Below are positions 10,137-19,887 of a stretch of 64,000 nt of DNA, piece by piece. Under the pieces are notes generated by a model that was not told the origin of the DNA, did no database searches, and saw nothing but the letters and a program-made list of their open reading frames with translations. The position numbers and the translations under genes were made by a program. Each line of letters opens with the position of its first letter. Within the stretch, counting starts at the first letter, position 1. This stretch comes from Nitrosomonas aestuarii (GTDB lineage: Bacteria; Pseudomonadota; Gammaproteobacteria; Burkholderiales; Nitrosomonadaceae). The DNA lies in contig NZ_QAAE01000005.1 in assembly GCF_003046585.1 (NCBI RefSeq), positions 62,001 through 126,000 on the forward strand, in the 5' to 3' direction.

Positions 10137-12596
10137 TCAATTTAACGGGAAATGATGTTTGGCTAATTCACATATTTCATCATGCGTTATTTCTGATTTG
10201 CTGGCAACTGCCCATAAGTCATAATGCGGATGGCCTCGATTAATTGCGGCAATTGTCATGAAACCAACACCACGTAAAGTTCCAACTAATATTTTCTTAG
10301 TAAACCCACATTTATGTGCCATGTTGAGATTCCCTTGTTCAATAAAAGGACGATATCCATAAAGAATATCTATTGGTGAAATGGGGCCGGCTGGTGAGGT
10401 ATAGACTGGATCAGTCAGTTTATCTTCTGCCACTAAGGCACATACTGATTGCAGATCAGGGCATGTTATCACTAAAAAACCATCCGGCTTCAACACTCTC
10501 AGAAACTCCCTGATGGCCACCGGCACTTCATGCGCATACAAATGTTCAATATTGTGGGCAGAAAATATGGCGTCAACAGATGCTACATTTACGTCAGACA
10601 TATCTGTCATGGTTCCAACTATATCGGGATTAACAGTTTCATCAATATCCAACCTGATCTCCCGCCAAAGATTATTATTAAATCCGGAAGTTGTGTACGC
10701 TTTATTTTTTGATCCACAGCCCACATGCAAAAAAACTTTTTCCATTGAATTTTCGGTCATTCGTATTTTCTCAATTTGCGCATATTTTGTTTTATACATG
10801 CCCTGAAAGGCTGCACCCAGATTTCTTGCAAATCGCTTCGCATCCATGAGATGAGAATTTCGTACATGCTCTCTTTGACCGGACCGTAATTTAGCCAATT
10901 CCGACAAATCAGAACTGAGTTCAATTGCTTTTTTCACATATTCATCAGTATCTTCCACAACCCACGCTGATAGACCTGCTGCTATTAGAATACTTGCACC
11001 TTGGCGTGCAAGGAGCGTTTTCCCAGCAAGCGTTAATGTCGGCACACCCATCCACAATGCCTCACAGGTCGTTGTCCCACCCGGATATGGAAAGGTATCC
11101 AGAACCGCATCCACCTTCGCATAGCTGGCAAGGTATTCCTTTCGTGATTGCGGCCCGCACAAGCGCAATCTGTCCTCATGTATTCCAAACTGTGCGAGTC
11201 GTTTTATAAATTGTGTTCTGGTTTCCGAACAGCCCAATTGTTTGTTCTGAATCCGTAAATGTACTTGTGGCAACAATTTAAATAATTCAGCCCATACCTT
11301 CAAAACATCATCATTCAATTTTGACAATGTTTGGTAGCAACCAAAAGTAAAATAACCATTCCGGCTGGCAGGTAACGTCGCCACATTTAAAGAAACAGCC
11401 TCTTCAGGTGGTGTAAAACACATCCGGGTTTCCGGCAAATACCAAATTCTTTCTGTGAAATGCGTATGATGAGATTCTGGCACCGATATTGGATCTGCAA
11501 GAAGATAATCGATGCTGTCCAGCCCTGTAGAAGCAAAGTATCCAAGCCAGCTCACCTGTATAGGAGCAGGCCTATAGGCAAACAATGAAAGGCGATTAAG
11601 TGCCGTATGACCAGCCAGATCCACCAGTATATCTATGTTATCTTGATGCACTTTGCTGGCAGCCTCTTTATCATGCATACCAGCTATAATGTGCCATTGA
11701 CTAAAACAGGTTTTTATTCTTTTTGTTAGATTATCTTCCTGATTTCTTGTTGAATAAGCAAAAAGTTCAAATTTATCCTGTTCCAGATTTCGAAATGTAC
11801 TCTCCAGAAAATAGCCAACTGGATGTGATTTTAAGTCACCTGATACAAAACCTATCCGTATCCGCCGCGATGCATTTTTTCCAGGTATCCCCGAATGATT
11901 TATAAAAGGTTTAATAACATTCGCTTTTAGGCTATATTTTCTTGCTTCCGCCAAATACGCTTCGGGATAGCAGTTTTTATCCGCGCTGAGTGCATAGAGC
12001 AGATTACTATGAATCGCCAGGTCATTCGCTTTAAGTGACAGCGCTTTCCTGTAATACTGAACCGCCTCACTCAATAATCCTTGATGTTTAAACACATTGC
12101 CCAGGTTGTTAAGTGTCTGAGCGTCATTGTTGTCAAGCGCAAGGGCCAATTTCAGATGCTGTTCAGCTGCAACCAGCTGCCCCTTCGTTTGCAGAATATT
12201 ACCCAGATTATTATGCGCATTTTTATATTTTGGATTTAAATAGATTGCTTGCCGGTATGCTTTTTCGGCTTCTGTCAGTTTTCCTTGTAACTGCAACGCA
12301 TTGCCGAGGTTATAATGTGCCACCGATAACTCAGGTTTATACTGAACCGCCAATTTGAATGTTTCGATCGCAGACTCTTGATCTCCCAGAGCTGTTAACG
12401 TAATCCCCAAATTACAATAAACTTCCGCACAATCCTGCTTTCCAGCAATAAATCTTTGATATATTTCCTTGGCCTGAATTAATGCCCCTTTTTGTTGCAA
12501 TATTGCGCCAAGGGCAAGACAAACCTCCACATTATCCGGCTCGAGTTCAAGTGCCTGTTGATAGTTTCTAATATTTTCATTTACATTATCTGTCAT
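10137..12596 (-). CDS. TPR / O-GlcNAc transferase-like (SPINDLY) / methyltransferase fusion
   Basis: An 819-residue three-part protein. Residues about 1-215 hold at least five TPR repeats (for example AHYNLGNALQLQGKLTEAEKA). Residues about 243-600 are a GT41/OGT-type catalytic region: FVSGDLKSHPVGYFLE with the conserved His, a GHTALNRLSLFAYRPAPIQ segment, and the UDP-binding loop GGTTTCEALWMGVPTLT. Residues about 618-790 are a class I SAM methyltransferase (VFLHVGCGSKNK, SAHNIEHLYAHEV, LKPDGFLVITCPD). GT41 enzymes transfer sugars to Ser/Thr of proteins. The downstream end faces the HDOD gene, and the gene lies on the same strand as the S-layer-like gene about 800 bases upstream. I infer possible glycosylation of that Thr/Ser-rich protein. 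Confidence 0.88.
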   Translation of the reverse strand: MTDNVNENIRNYQQALELEPDNVEVCLALGAILQQKGALIQAKEIYQRFIAGKQDCAEVYCNLGITLTALGDQESAIETFKLAVQYKPELSVAHYNLGNALQLQGKLTEAEKAYRQAIYLNPKYKNAHNNLGNILQTKGQLVAAEQHLKLALALDNNDAQTLNNLGNVFKHQGLLSEAVQYYRKALSLKANDLAIHSNLLYALSADKNCYPEAYLAEARKYSLKANVIKPFINHSGIPGKNASRRIRIGFVSGDLKSHPVGYFLESTFRNLEQDKFELFAYSTRNQEDNLTKRIKTCFSQWHIIAGMHDKEAASKVHQDNIDILVDLAGHTALNRLSLFAYRPAPIQVSWLGYFASTGLDSIDYLLADPISVPESHHTHFTERIWYLPETRMCFTPPEEAVSLNVATLPASRNGYFTFGCYQTLSKLNDDVLKVWAELFKLLPQVHLRIQNKQLGCSETRTQFIKRLAQFGIHEDRLRLCGPQSRKEYLASYAKVDAVLDTFPYPGGTTTCEALWMGVPTLTLAGKTLLARQGASILIAAGLSAWVVEDTDEYVKKAIELSSDLSELAKLRSGQREHVRNSHLMDAKRFARNLGAAFQGMYKTKYAQIEKIRMTENSMEKVFLHVGCGSKNKAYTTSGFNNNLWREIRLDIDETVNPDIVGTMTDMSDVNVASVDAIFSAHNIEHLYAHEVPVAIREFLRVLKPDGFLVITCPDLQSVCALVAEDKLTDPVYTSPAGPISPIDILYGYRPFIEQGNLNMAHKCGFTKKILVGTLRGVGFMTIAAINRGHPHYDLWAVASKSEITHDEICELAKHHFPLN

Positions 12597-12622
12597 AGGC
12601 TTATCAGATTCTTTCTAAGAAT

Positions 12623-13200
12623 TTACGGGTTGGCTACTTGCCTCAGAATCCTTAATATACCAAGCGAGAGAGGATTTGTGGTGAAGGTCGCGTGTATCAC
12701 TCGCGGTAGCACGGCAGTCAATTCAAAACAAAGATTGAAGCGAAACAAAAACTCAGCGAGATAACGATGCCCATACAGGGCGTGATTGAATAAAGTTACG
12801 TCCGCTGAACGCAGTCTTGAGATTGCCCATGCAATGGTCGACCCAAAGTAGTCTGCGAAGTATTCGGAGTACCGTACGGCGAACATGCCATTCCCAACGA
12901 TGTGACCTTCATGCTGTTCAGCAAACAGTCTATATCAGCTTCGAAACAGCATGTATCAACGGTTTCCTCAGGTGCAGTAAATGCAGGCTTTCACCAAACA
13001 TTGTTTAAGTGTTCATCTGTTCAATCAGCCACAGGTACTCATGGCATGCACTGTGAGCTGCGACTTCGTTCCCTGTCTGATCGCTGACCTAGACGGCGTT
13101 GCTCTTCTCTCAACAACATGGTTTGTAACAAAACACCTGCTTGACCGATCTTGCCGTTTTGTAACTTATCCCCTGCTGGGTTTACACGCCAGGAAATTTA
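12623..13200 (-). pseudogene. Decayed IS1595-family transposase
   Basis: Fragments of an ISXO2/IS1595-like transposase can be read in shifting frames on the minus strand. A segment reading GISYKTA lies near 13160-13180, then LLREEQRRL near 13100 in another frame, and the C-terminal end YLAEFLFRFN...LTAVLPRV lies in the open frame 12623-12886. In intact members the SYKTA and LEREESRRL elements precede the DDE core and the protein ends with a YLAEFxYRFNRR stretch. The DDE centre is gone and several stops intervene. No terminal inverted repeats were identified. Family assignment is from remembered motifs only. Confidence 0.5.
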
Positions 13201-13290
13201 ACTATCTCTCAAATCCGGCTCTGGACACTTCGCATTTGAGCCGGGCCAATTACGTCAAATAATCCACTGATACTCAGGCTAAAAACAAAA

Positions 13291-13321
13291 AACCCCTGGC
13301 TTTTGTTCAAAGCCAGGGGTT
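13291..13321 (-). terminator. Strong Rho-independent terminator of the S-layer-like gene
   Basis: A perfect 13-base-pair stem (13291-13303 with 13309-13321) has a 5-base loop. On the minus strand it is followed by a T-rich run, about 65 bases beyond the stop of the S-layer-like gene. The strength of this hairpin fits a very highly expressed structural protein. Confidence 0.85.
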
Positions 13322-13385
13322 TGTTTGCTGATTAAGTGAACTCCTAATTCTAAGTACTGGGGTTCACTTGATAATACACCTGATA

Positions 13386-16304
13386 TTAGGTGGTAATGAG
13401 CATCAAATCACCACCAACAACAGTGAAGTCACCAGCCACTAATGTATCTGTTGCTATGCCGGTTAAAGCCACCGCAAATTCACCTGCTTCGATAATTCTA
13501 TCACCATCAGTATCCTGGTAAATGTACGCTACTGTGGCGCTGTCAATATTGACAAAGAAGTCACCGGCATTGGTAACCATTGTGGTACCCAGTACTACAT
13601 CGGTGGTACCTACTGTCACGGCCGTTGCCTGTACTTCAGTATCAAACTCTGCAGATATACCAGCAGCTGCTCCTAATGTAGCGCCATCCAGGCCTGTGAT
13701 CGTATCCGTTAATGTGGCACTGATACCTGTTGTCGATGCATCACTGACAGAATCTCCTGCTGCATAGACAAATTTCAGAGCGTCATCTGCACCGTTACCA
13801 ATCACGTTGTTGGTAACCGTATCGGCACCTTTACCACCGTTAATCGTTGTGCCAGATGTGCCACCTGCTTTAGCGGTCAGCGTAATAAGGTCATTACCAT
13901 CACCTGTGCTGATGGTGCTGCCGCCAACAGCGTTATCGGTGACGGTATCAACATTCGAACCACCGGTGAATGCAAACGCGTTCGTTGTTGCTAGAGATGC
14001 ATCATACGTTGATGTACCTGTTAGGCCTGAGAAGTCGATATTACCATTCACACCAAGCGCCTGCGCACCCGTTGTAATGCTTACATCACCAGGGCCCGAT
14101 ACTGTCAGATCTATCATGCCTGTGATATTGGCCATTGTTGCAAAGGTAGCATCGTCGATGGCATTAATGGTAATAGTCTCAACACCTGCCAGTGTCAGGT
14201 CACCACCTACCACCAGTGCTTCCGATGTCGTTGTATCACCGTCCGATATGGTCAATCCCAGTGTATTCAGCGTACCTGCCATTGTTGCATCTTTAATGCT
14301 CAATGTTGTCGCACCCAGCGCGCCAATTACCGTTACATTCGCAGCCTGTGTAGCGTTCATGTCAGTCACATTGGAGCCTGCAGCACCCAGCCAGATACCT
14401 GTAATCGTTGAACCTGTAATCAGGTCCATATCAATCGCTGCAGCAGCTGATGACAGAATTTCAAAGCCCTGATAGATAGCGCCTTCTGCTGTGGTATCAA
14501 TATGTGTGGCATCTGCCAGTGTCAGAACATCGTTATCACCACCAGCTGCGTTAACGACACCTGTCTGCCCACTTGTAGACGTTGTAATCATATCTTTACC
14601 TGCACCACCGGTAAATGTAGCTGCAACTGTTGCTGACAACGTTGCCGATACACCACCTGCTGTCAGTCCGGATGCATTAATTGAAGTAAAGTCGGTATCA
14701 AGGGCGCCCAGTACAACCGCAGATGTTTCAGCCGCAGTTGCTGTTGCTGCAACGCTGGTTGCCGCACCGCTTACTACCAGTGACTGAGCAGCCGCATTGG
14801 TGCCGATTGCCAAACCGCCTGTGGCCAATGATGTGGCCGCATTGATTGTAGTCGTTGTGACCGTACCGTTTGCGGTAATTGTACCAACTGTATTCGCTGC
14901 GCCGGTTGAGTTAATTGTCAGCGAAGTTGGATCAGCAGCAGCTGCGCCATTTACAACAATCGCGCCTGCACCCAGTGTTCCACCTTTGATATTCAGAACC
15001 TGAGCTGTCGCACCAGCCGCATAGGTAGCAGTGGTTGCCGCATTTGTTACTGAATTATTACCGATGACACCAACACTTCCACCTGATGGGACATTTGTAA
15101 CGGTTACAGCACCCAGACTCAGGAAGCTATTAAGGTCAGTCGCACCCGGCGTGGCGGACGCATCGAATGCAAATGTATCTGCAGCTGAAGAGCCGCGCAG
15201 ATTGAAGATCTCAATGCCATTCACCAGTGCGCCATTGGTATTGGTAACACCCGCACCTGATGAATTCGTAATATTGAAGATGTCTATGCCAGCACCACCT
15301 GCGACAGTATCCGCACCTGTCAGTGTTGAAGTAGTACCTGCTCCGACGAATCCACTGAATGTATCCGCCCCGGATGTACCAGGGAAATTATCAGCGCTCG
15401 TTGTCAGTGATGTGATCAAAGAGCCTGCAGAATCTACCAAATCGGCAGCCACCGTTAATGTCTCACCATTAACAACAGCCTCGACGCTGAAAGATTCAGC
15501 CAGTTCAGTCAGACCGTCCTCTTTACCGGTCACGGTAAATGTCGCTGTTGTACTTCCTGCAGGAATCGTAACAGTGACAGAAGTGAATGTACCTGAAACG
15601 AAATCGTTCAGGTTTGTTGTGCCAGTTCCCTGATCTGCGGCTGCGTTATCGCCAGCCACTACCGTAAACACAACGTCTGTGTCTTCAGCAACCGCTTCAC
15701 TGGCAGTTACTGTAAATGTCACTACGCCGCCTTCTTCCACCGAAGCAGCTTCAGCAGCCAGTTCAAATACAGGAGGAAGCGCCACACCTCCGGCAATCAG
15801 CAAGGCTCTTGCTTCAGTTGCAGTCAGTACAGAATCGGTAGGGATGCCAGCAACATTCAGTGGAGCGGACAGCTCTTCGAGCGTGGTTGAAGGGAAATTG
15901 GCGGAATAAATTGATGCCAACTGCGCTTTATTCGCCAGCAAGTTAGCCCAGGGCACAAATGCAGGAAAATCAGTTGCCAGAGATTCAGAAGACAGGAAAT
16001 TAACAACGTTTAAAGCGATCTGTCCAGCATCCGCACCTGCTTCAAGGCGGCCTGAAATATAAGCTTCGGCCAGTGAACCGGGGCTTTCCGCATCATCATC
16101 AGCAACAAAGCCGAAGTTGCTCATCAAAGCATCTGTTCTTTCTTCTGTGGTGGCTTCAGGCAAGAATGTGGCCAGTGTTATTGCAAAGGCTTGCGTACCA
16201 TTAGCCTCTACAAAGTCGTTCATTACTGCGAGCAGATCACTGCCAGACGCTGCACCAAACAATCCTGCAACAATTTTGTGAATTTGAGTTTCCTGGTTAT
16301 CCAT
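13386..16304 (-). CDS. S-layer/RTX-like type I secreted protein with Calx-beta domain
   Basis: A 972-residue, acidic protein rich in Thr, Ala, Gly and Ser in which I see no cysteine and very little Lys or Arg. There is no Sec signal peptide. Residues about 1-170 are a helical head. About 185-295 is a Calx-beta domain (VEEGGVVTFTVTASEAV, SFSVEAVVNGETL). From about 305 on, sparse RTX-type motifs recur (GTSGADTFSG, GGAGIDIFN, GGAGKDMITTS, GDGNDLITL, GGKGADTV) within beta-rich repeats, as in S-layer proteins such as RsaA. Near the C-terminus DTDGDRIIEAGE fits an EF-hand-like loop, followed by a hydrophobic, uncharged end typical of type I signals. AAGGGAG precedes the ATG. The likely exporter is the ABC/HlyD/TolC set about 15 kb away. 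Confidence 0.85.
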   Translation of the reverse strand: MDNQETQIHKIVAGLFGAASGSDLLAVMNDFVEANGTQAFAITLATFLPEATTEERTDALMSNFGFVADDDAESPGSLAEAYISGRLEAGADAGQIALNVVNFLSSESLATDFPAFVPWANLLANKAQLASIYSANFPSTTLEELSAPLNVAGIPTDSVLTATEARALLIAGGVALPPVFELAAEAASVEEGGVVTFTVTASEAVAEDTDVVFTVVAGDNAAADQGTGTTNLNDFVSGTFTSVTVTIPAGSTTATFTVTGKEDGLTELAESFSVEAVVNGETLTVAADLVDSAGSLITSLTTSADNFPGTSGADTFSGFVGAGTTSTLTGADTVAGGAGIDIFNITNSSGAGVTNTNGALVNGIEIFNLRGSSAADTFAFDASATPGATDLNSFLSLGAVTVTNVPSGGSVGVIGNNSVTNAATTATYAAGATAQVLNIKGGTLGAGAIVVNGAAAADPTSLTINSTGAANTVGTITANGTVTTTTINAATSLATGGLAIGTNAAAQSLVVSGAATSVAATATAAETSAVVLGALDTDFTSINASGLTAGGVSATLSATVAATFTGGAGKDMITTSTSGQTGVVNAAGGDNDVLTLADATHIDTTAEGAIYQGFEILSSAAAAIDMDLITGSTITGIWLGAAGSNVTDMNATQAANVTVIGALGATTLSIKDATMAGTLNTLGLTISDGDTTTSEALVVGGDLTLAGVETITINAIDDATFATMANITGMIDLTVSGPGDVSITTGAQALGVNGNIDFSGLTGTSTYDASLATTNAFAFTGGSNVDTVTDNAVGGSTISTGDGNDLITLTAKAGGTSGTTINGGKGADTVTNNVIGNGADDALKFVYAAGDSVSDASTTGISATLTDTITGLDGATLGAAAGISAEFDTEVQATAVTVGTTDVVLGTTMVTNAGDFFVNIDSATVAYIYQDTDGDRIIEAGEFAVALTGIATDTLVAGDFTVVGGDLMLITT

Positions 16305-16788
16305 GGGTGCTCCCTTGTTAAATTAAAATCAAAATTTGCAAGCTTTTGTTCTGACTCTTTATGCTTGAATAATAAAAATTACTGTCACATGCTCACACAA
16401 AAAGCTAGTTAGAACGCATTTTGCACAAAAGCAACAGGGTTTGCAAGTAGCACGATCAAGTTTTTCCATTGCTTACGCAAGTATTGTCGCATTTTTACAA
16501 CGCCATGCCAAACTAAAGCAAATATTCTTCAGGTGAACTCTTCAAATAAAAATATAACAATTTGAAAAATTTTATTTTTTTATTGTTGCGTCATTACCGC
16601 GCATAACCGGCAGGCTCGATTCTGGCTGAAGCCAATCTTTATATTCATTTGGTGAGGCAACAAACTGTCAGACAAACACTTTGAAAGCTGTCCAGAAATG
16701 GAACAACTTCATGATCGGATCAAGTTCATATTCTATACTTCGGCAATATCTGTAATAATGCCGTTTTTTAGTTCATTATTGATTTTCC
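16305..16788. other. Divergent regulatory spacer between S-layer-like gene and ABC operon
   Basis: 484 AT-rich bases that must hold the promoters of the S-layer-like gene (minus) and of the wzm-wzt operon (plus). The AAGGGAG ribosome site of the S-layer-like gene lies just inside it near 16310. I could not pick convincing -35/-10 pairs and see no gene here. Confidence 0.4.
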
Positions 16789-17616
16789 TTGCGCCCGTCC
16801 AATACGACTCATTTCAATATTTTTCACAGTCTGCTGCAAAACCATGCACTCGCCATACAAATGGTTAAACGTGAGGTGCTGGGCCGCTACAAAGGCTCTT
16901 TTCTCGGTCTGCTCTGGTCTTTAGTCAATCCCATATTAATGCTTGCGATATATACTTTTGTATTTAGCATCGTGTTTAAGGTGCGCCTGGATCAGAACAA
17001 TACACTTTATGATGACAAGGTTACTTTTGCGCTGTTATTGTTTGCCGGGCTGATTGTTTACAATCTGTTCAACGAATGCATCTCGCGCGCACCCGGTCTC
17101 ATTCTTGTCAACACCAATTATGTAAAAAAAATTATTTTTCCACTGGAAATTTTACCCTGGGTCACCATGGGCGCTGCGCTTTTTCATGCCTGCATCAGTT
17201 ATCTGGTATTACTGACTTTTGTTTTGATAATCGGCCATCCGTTACATTGGACACTGCTATTTCTGCCGATCGTGCTGCTGCCGCTGCTGTTGCTCATCAT
17301 GGGACTATCCTGGCTGTTAGCGTCCATCGGGGTTTTTGTTCGCGATATTGGACAGTTTATCGGCCTGATATTGACGATGATGTTATTCATGAGCCCTATT
17401 TTCTATCCTGCATCCGCCCTGCCGGAATCTGTGCGCGATTATTTGTTTCTTAATCCACTTACCTTCATCATTGAGCAGACACGCGGGGTCATACTGGCCG
17501 GTAACCCGCCTGACTGGGCTGGGCTGGCTGTTTATTACCTGATTTCCACATGCATTGCATGGGCCGGGTTATTCTGGTTCGAAAAAACGCGCAAAGGGTT
17601 TGCCGATGTCCTTTGA
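16789..17616 (+). CDS. wzm: O-antigen/polysaccharide ABC transporter permease (Wzm-type)
   Basis: A 275-residue inner-membrane protein of the ABC-2 family with about six membrane helices and the signature VKREVLGRYKGSFLGLLWS near its start. Together with the next gene it forms an ABC exporter that carries lipid-linked polysaccharide across the inner membrane. The frame opens at a TTG (16789) just after an in-frame stop. The only other early start is ATG at 16861, which would remove the amphipathic N-terminal helix normally present, so TTG is preferred. Its 3' end overlaps the ATPase gene. Confidence 0.88.
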   Translation: MRPSNTTHFNIFHSLLQNHALAIQMVKREVLGRYKGSFLGLLWSLVNPILMLAIYTFVFSIVFKVRLDQNNTLYDDKVTFALLLFAGLIVYNLFNECISRAPGLILVNTNYVKKIIFPLEILPWVTMGAALFHACISYLVLLTFVLIIGHPLHWTLLFLPIVLLPLLLLIMGLSWLLASIGVFVRDIGQFIGLILTMMLFMSPIFYPASALPESVRDYLFLNPLTFIIEQTRGVILAGNPPDWAGLAVYYLISTCIAWAGLFWFEKTRKGFADVL

Positions 17617-18841
17617 GTCAATTGGCGCAAACCCCGTCATCCAGGCCAGCAAATTATCCAAATGTTATCAGCTATATAACCAACCCAAAGATCGCCTTAA
17701 GCAGTTTCTATGGCGCGGCAAGCGCAGATATTATCGTGAACTATGGGCATTACGGGATATTGATTTCACAGTCGCACAAGGTGAAGTGGTCGGTATTGTC
17801 GGCAATAACGGCTCAGGAAAATCAACCTTATTACAATTAGTAAGCGGCACGCTGACGCCGACAGGCGGCGAGCTCTCGGTTAACGGCAGAATTGCAGCCC
17901 TGCTGGAACTGGGCGCCGGATTCAACCCTGAATTTACCGGACGAGAAAATGTACTGATGAGCGCGGCTATTATGGGATTGACACAAGCCGAAATAGCTGA
18001 CCGCTTTGAAGCGATTGTTGATTTCTCTGGAATACGCGACTTTATCGACCAACCGGTCAAAACGTATTCCAGCGGCATGTATGTTCGTCTGGCATTTTCT
18101 GTCGCTATTAACGTCGACCCCGATATATTAGTCATTGATGAAGCCTTATCCGTGGGTGACGGCGCTTTTGCCCGAAAATCCTTTGACCGGATCATGCAGT
18201 TTAGAAAAGCCGGAAAAACAATTTTATTTTGCTCACACTCAATCTATCAGGTTGCTGCGCTCTGTGATCGCGCAATCTGGCTGGATCGAGGCAGAATTGC
18301 CATGATCGGCTCAAGTGGCGATGTGACCAATCAATATGGTCAAACGCTGATTGATACAGACAGTCACATGACCAGGTTTGCATCATCCCAATCCGCGCCG
18401 TCGCGACAGGCTTCCGATACTAATAATGGCGCGGCACGTATTACCGGCGTGCAGGCAGCCGTAGACGGCATGAGCGGTACAATTTTACAAGCCATCAGTC
18501 AACAAAGCACCTTAACTATTGCTGTTCAATTCGATTTCGACCCGGCATTACCCACACCGAGCCTTGTCGTTACTTTTTCCACCACTGACGGCCTTGGTAT
18601 CAGCAGCGCCTCATCCTATCATGACGCAATCGATTTAACGCAGTATCACATGCAAAACAAAAAGATTGAGGTTGTCTTCCCATCAATACCGCTGCTTAAA
18701 GGCGATTATTCATTAAGTGTATATCTAGGCTGCGAGAATGCGCTGCATTGTTATGACGCCGCTCTGAATATCATTCAATTGAAAATTGAACAGGAAGGCA
18801 CGGAACAGGGATTTGTTATGTTGCCGCATCACTGGAAATAA
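17606..18841 (+). CDS. wzt: O-antigen ABC transporter ATP-binding protein (Wzt-type) with C-terminal glycan-binding domain
   Basis: A 411-residue ATPase started at the ATG at 17606, which has AAAGGG seven bases upstream and overlaps the permease stop. An in-frame start at 17555 would overlap more and lacks support. Walker A GNNGSGKST, signature YSSGMYVRLAFS and Walker B ILVIDEALSVGD are intact. Residues about 245-411 form the extra domain typical of Wzt proteins that recognise the capped non-reducing end of the O-chain. That implies export of a chain with a terminal modification; methyl- and acyltransferase genes stand just downstream. Confidence 0.92.
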   Translation: MSFESIGANPVIQASKLSKCYQLYNQPKDRLKQFLWRGKRRYYRELWALRDIDFTVAQGEVVGIVGNNGSGKSTLLQLVSGTLTPTGGELSVNGRIAALLELGAGFNPEFTGRENVLMSAAIMGLTQAEIADRFEAIVDFSGIRDFIDQPVKTYSSGMYVRLAFSVAINVDPDILVIDEALSVGDGAFARKSFDRIMQFRKAGKTILFCSHSIYQVAALCDRAIWLDRGRIAMIGSSGDVTNQYGQTLIDTDSHMTRFASSQSAPSRQASDTNNGAARITGVQAAVDGMSGTILQAISQQSTLTIAVQFDFDPALPTPSLVVTFSTTDGLGISSASSYHDAIDLTQYHMQNKKIEVVFPSIPLLKGDYSLSVYLGCENALHCYDAALNIIQLKIEQEGTEQGFVMLPHHWK

Positions 18842-19887
18842 TGAATATCTGTTTTCTACTCGAATCGACCGAATTATCTGGCGGCGTGCGCGTCGTTTTT
18901 GACCAGGCATATCTGCTTATGCAAAGAGGCCACAAAGTCACGATTCGCGCCAGATTGGGAAATCATCACTGGTATCACCATACAATCAATATCAACTATT
19001 TTGATAATCTGGCGCAACCCTTTTCAACAGATACCGTCCCGGATGTTGTAATCGCAACGTTCTGGACCACAGCACAGGCCGCCCTGCAACTGCATTGCCC
19101 GCAGGTATTTCATTTTTGTCAGGGCTATGAAGGCGACTTTCCCGAATATGCCAGCCTGCGTGAGCAAATCGAGCAGGCTTATCGCCTCCCCATTCCCAAA
19201 CTCACCGTCGGAGACTGGCTTACAACGCGTCTGCAACAAATTTACGGCAATTCCAGTTTTACCGTGCAGACAATTGGACAGCTTGTCGACACAGCGCTGT
19301 TTACGCCACATTCATTTGCATATAAACAACTATTGAGAAAGTTATTTCGCCGCCCGGCAAAAATTTTACTGATCGGCTTATTTGAAAGCAGCGTCAAAGG
19401 CATACCCGATGCTTTAAACGCAATCAGCCTACTGAGGCGGAAAGATGTCAGGCTCTATGTTACCCGCATCTCCAACCGGGCTTTGTCAGATAAAGAAAAA
19501 GAAATAACGCCCATTGATTGTTATTTATCGAAATTATCACCGCAAGCAATGGCGCGCTTATATCGTGCGCATGATTTTTTGATAGCACCATCGCACGCAG
19601 CTGAAGGATTCGGGTTACCCTTTGCTGAAGCATTGGCAAGCGGCGTGGCCTGTGTTGCCACCGCCATCCCTTCTCACTTGAGTTTTGATGAAACACATGA
19701 TTATGCAGCATTTGTGCCGCCATCCGATCCCACGGCCATTGCCCATGCCATGCGCACACTATTAAACAGTCCTGATCAGCAAATGTATCTTCGCAAACGC
19801 GGACCGCAGCTCATGCAAAAACTATTCGCTGCTAATGCTGCTGCAGAACGTTTGGAGCAAATATGCTTAAAATCATTCGATCAATAA
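18841..19887 (+). CDS. Glycosyltransferase, GT4 (GT-B) family
   Basis: A 348-residue cytoplasmic glycosyltransferase translationally coupled to wzt (TAATG overlap). The C-terminal GT-B half carries the donor-site motif HAAEGFGLPFAEALASGV with the paired glutamates of GT4 enzymes. The N-terminus MNICFLLESTELSGGVRVV is typical of these enzymes. It presumably adds a sugar to the glycan exported by Wzm/Wzt; the donor and linkage cannot be read from sequence. Confidence 0.85.
   Translation: MNICFLLESTELSGGVRVVFDQAYLLMQRGHKVTIRARLGNHHWYHHTININYFDNLAQPFSTDTVPDVVIATFWTTAQAALQLHCPQVFHFCQGYEGDFPEYASLREQIEQAYRLPIPKLTVGDWLTTRLQQIYGNSSFTVQTIGQLVDTALFTPHSFAYKQLLRKLFRRPAKILLIGLFESSVKGIPDALNAISLLRRKDVRLYVTRISNRALSDKEKEITPIDCYLSKLSPQAMARLYRAHDFLIAPSHAAEGFGLPFAEALASGVACVATAIPSHLSFDETHDYAAFVPPSDPTAIAHAMRTLLNSPDQQMYLRKRGPQLMQKLFAANAAAERLEQICLKSFDQ

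Noticed and set aside
13522-15909. Several long plus-strand open frames opposite the S-layer-like gene
   Set aside because: The repetitive Thr/Ala/Val codons of the minus-strand gene keep the opposite strand open; the translations are low-complexity and lack domains.
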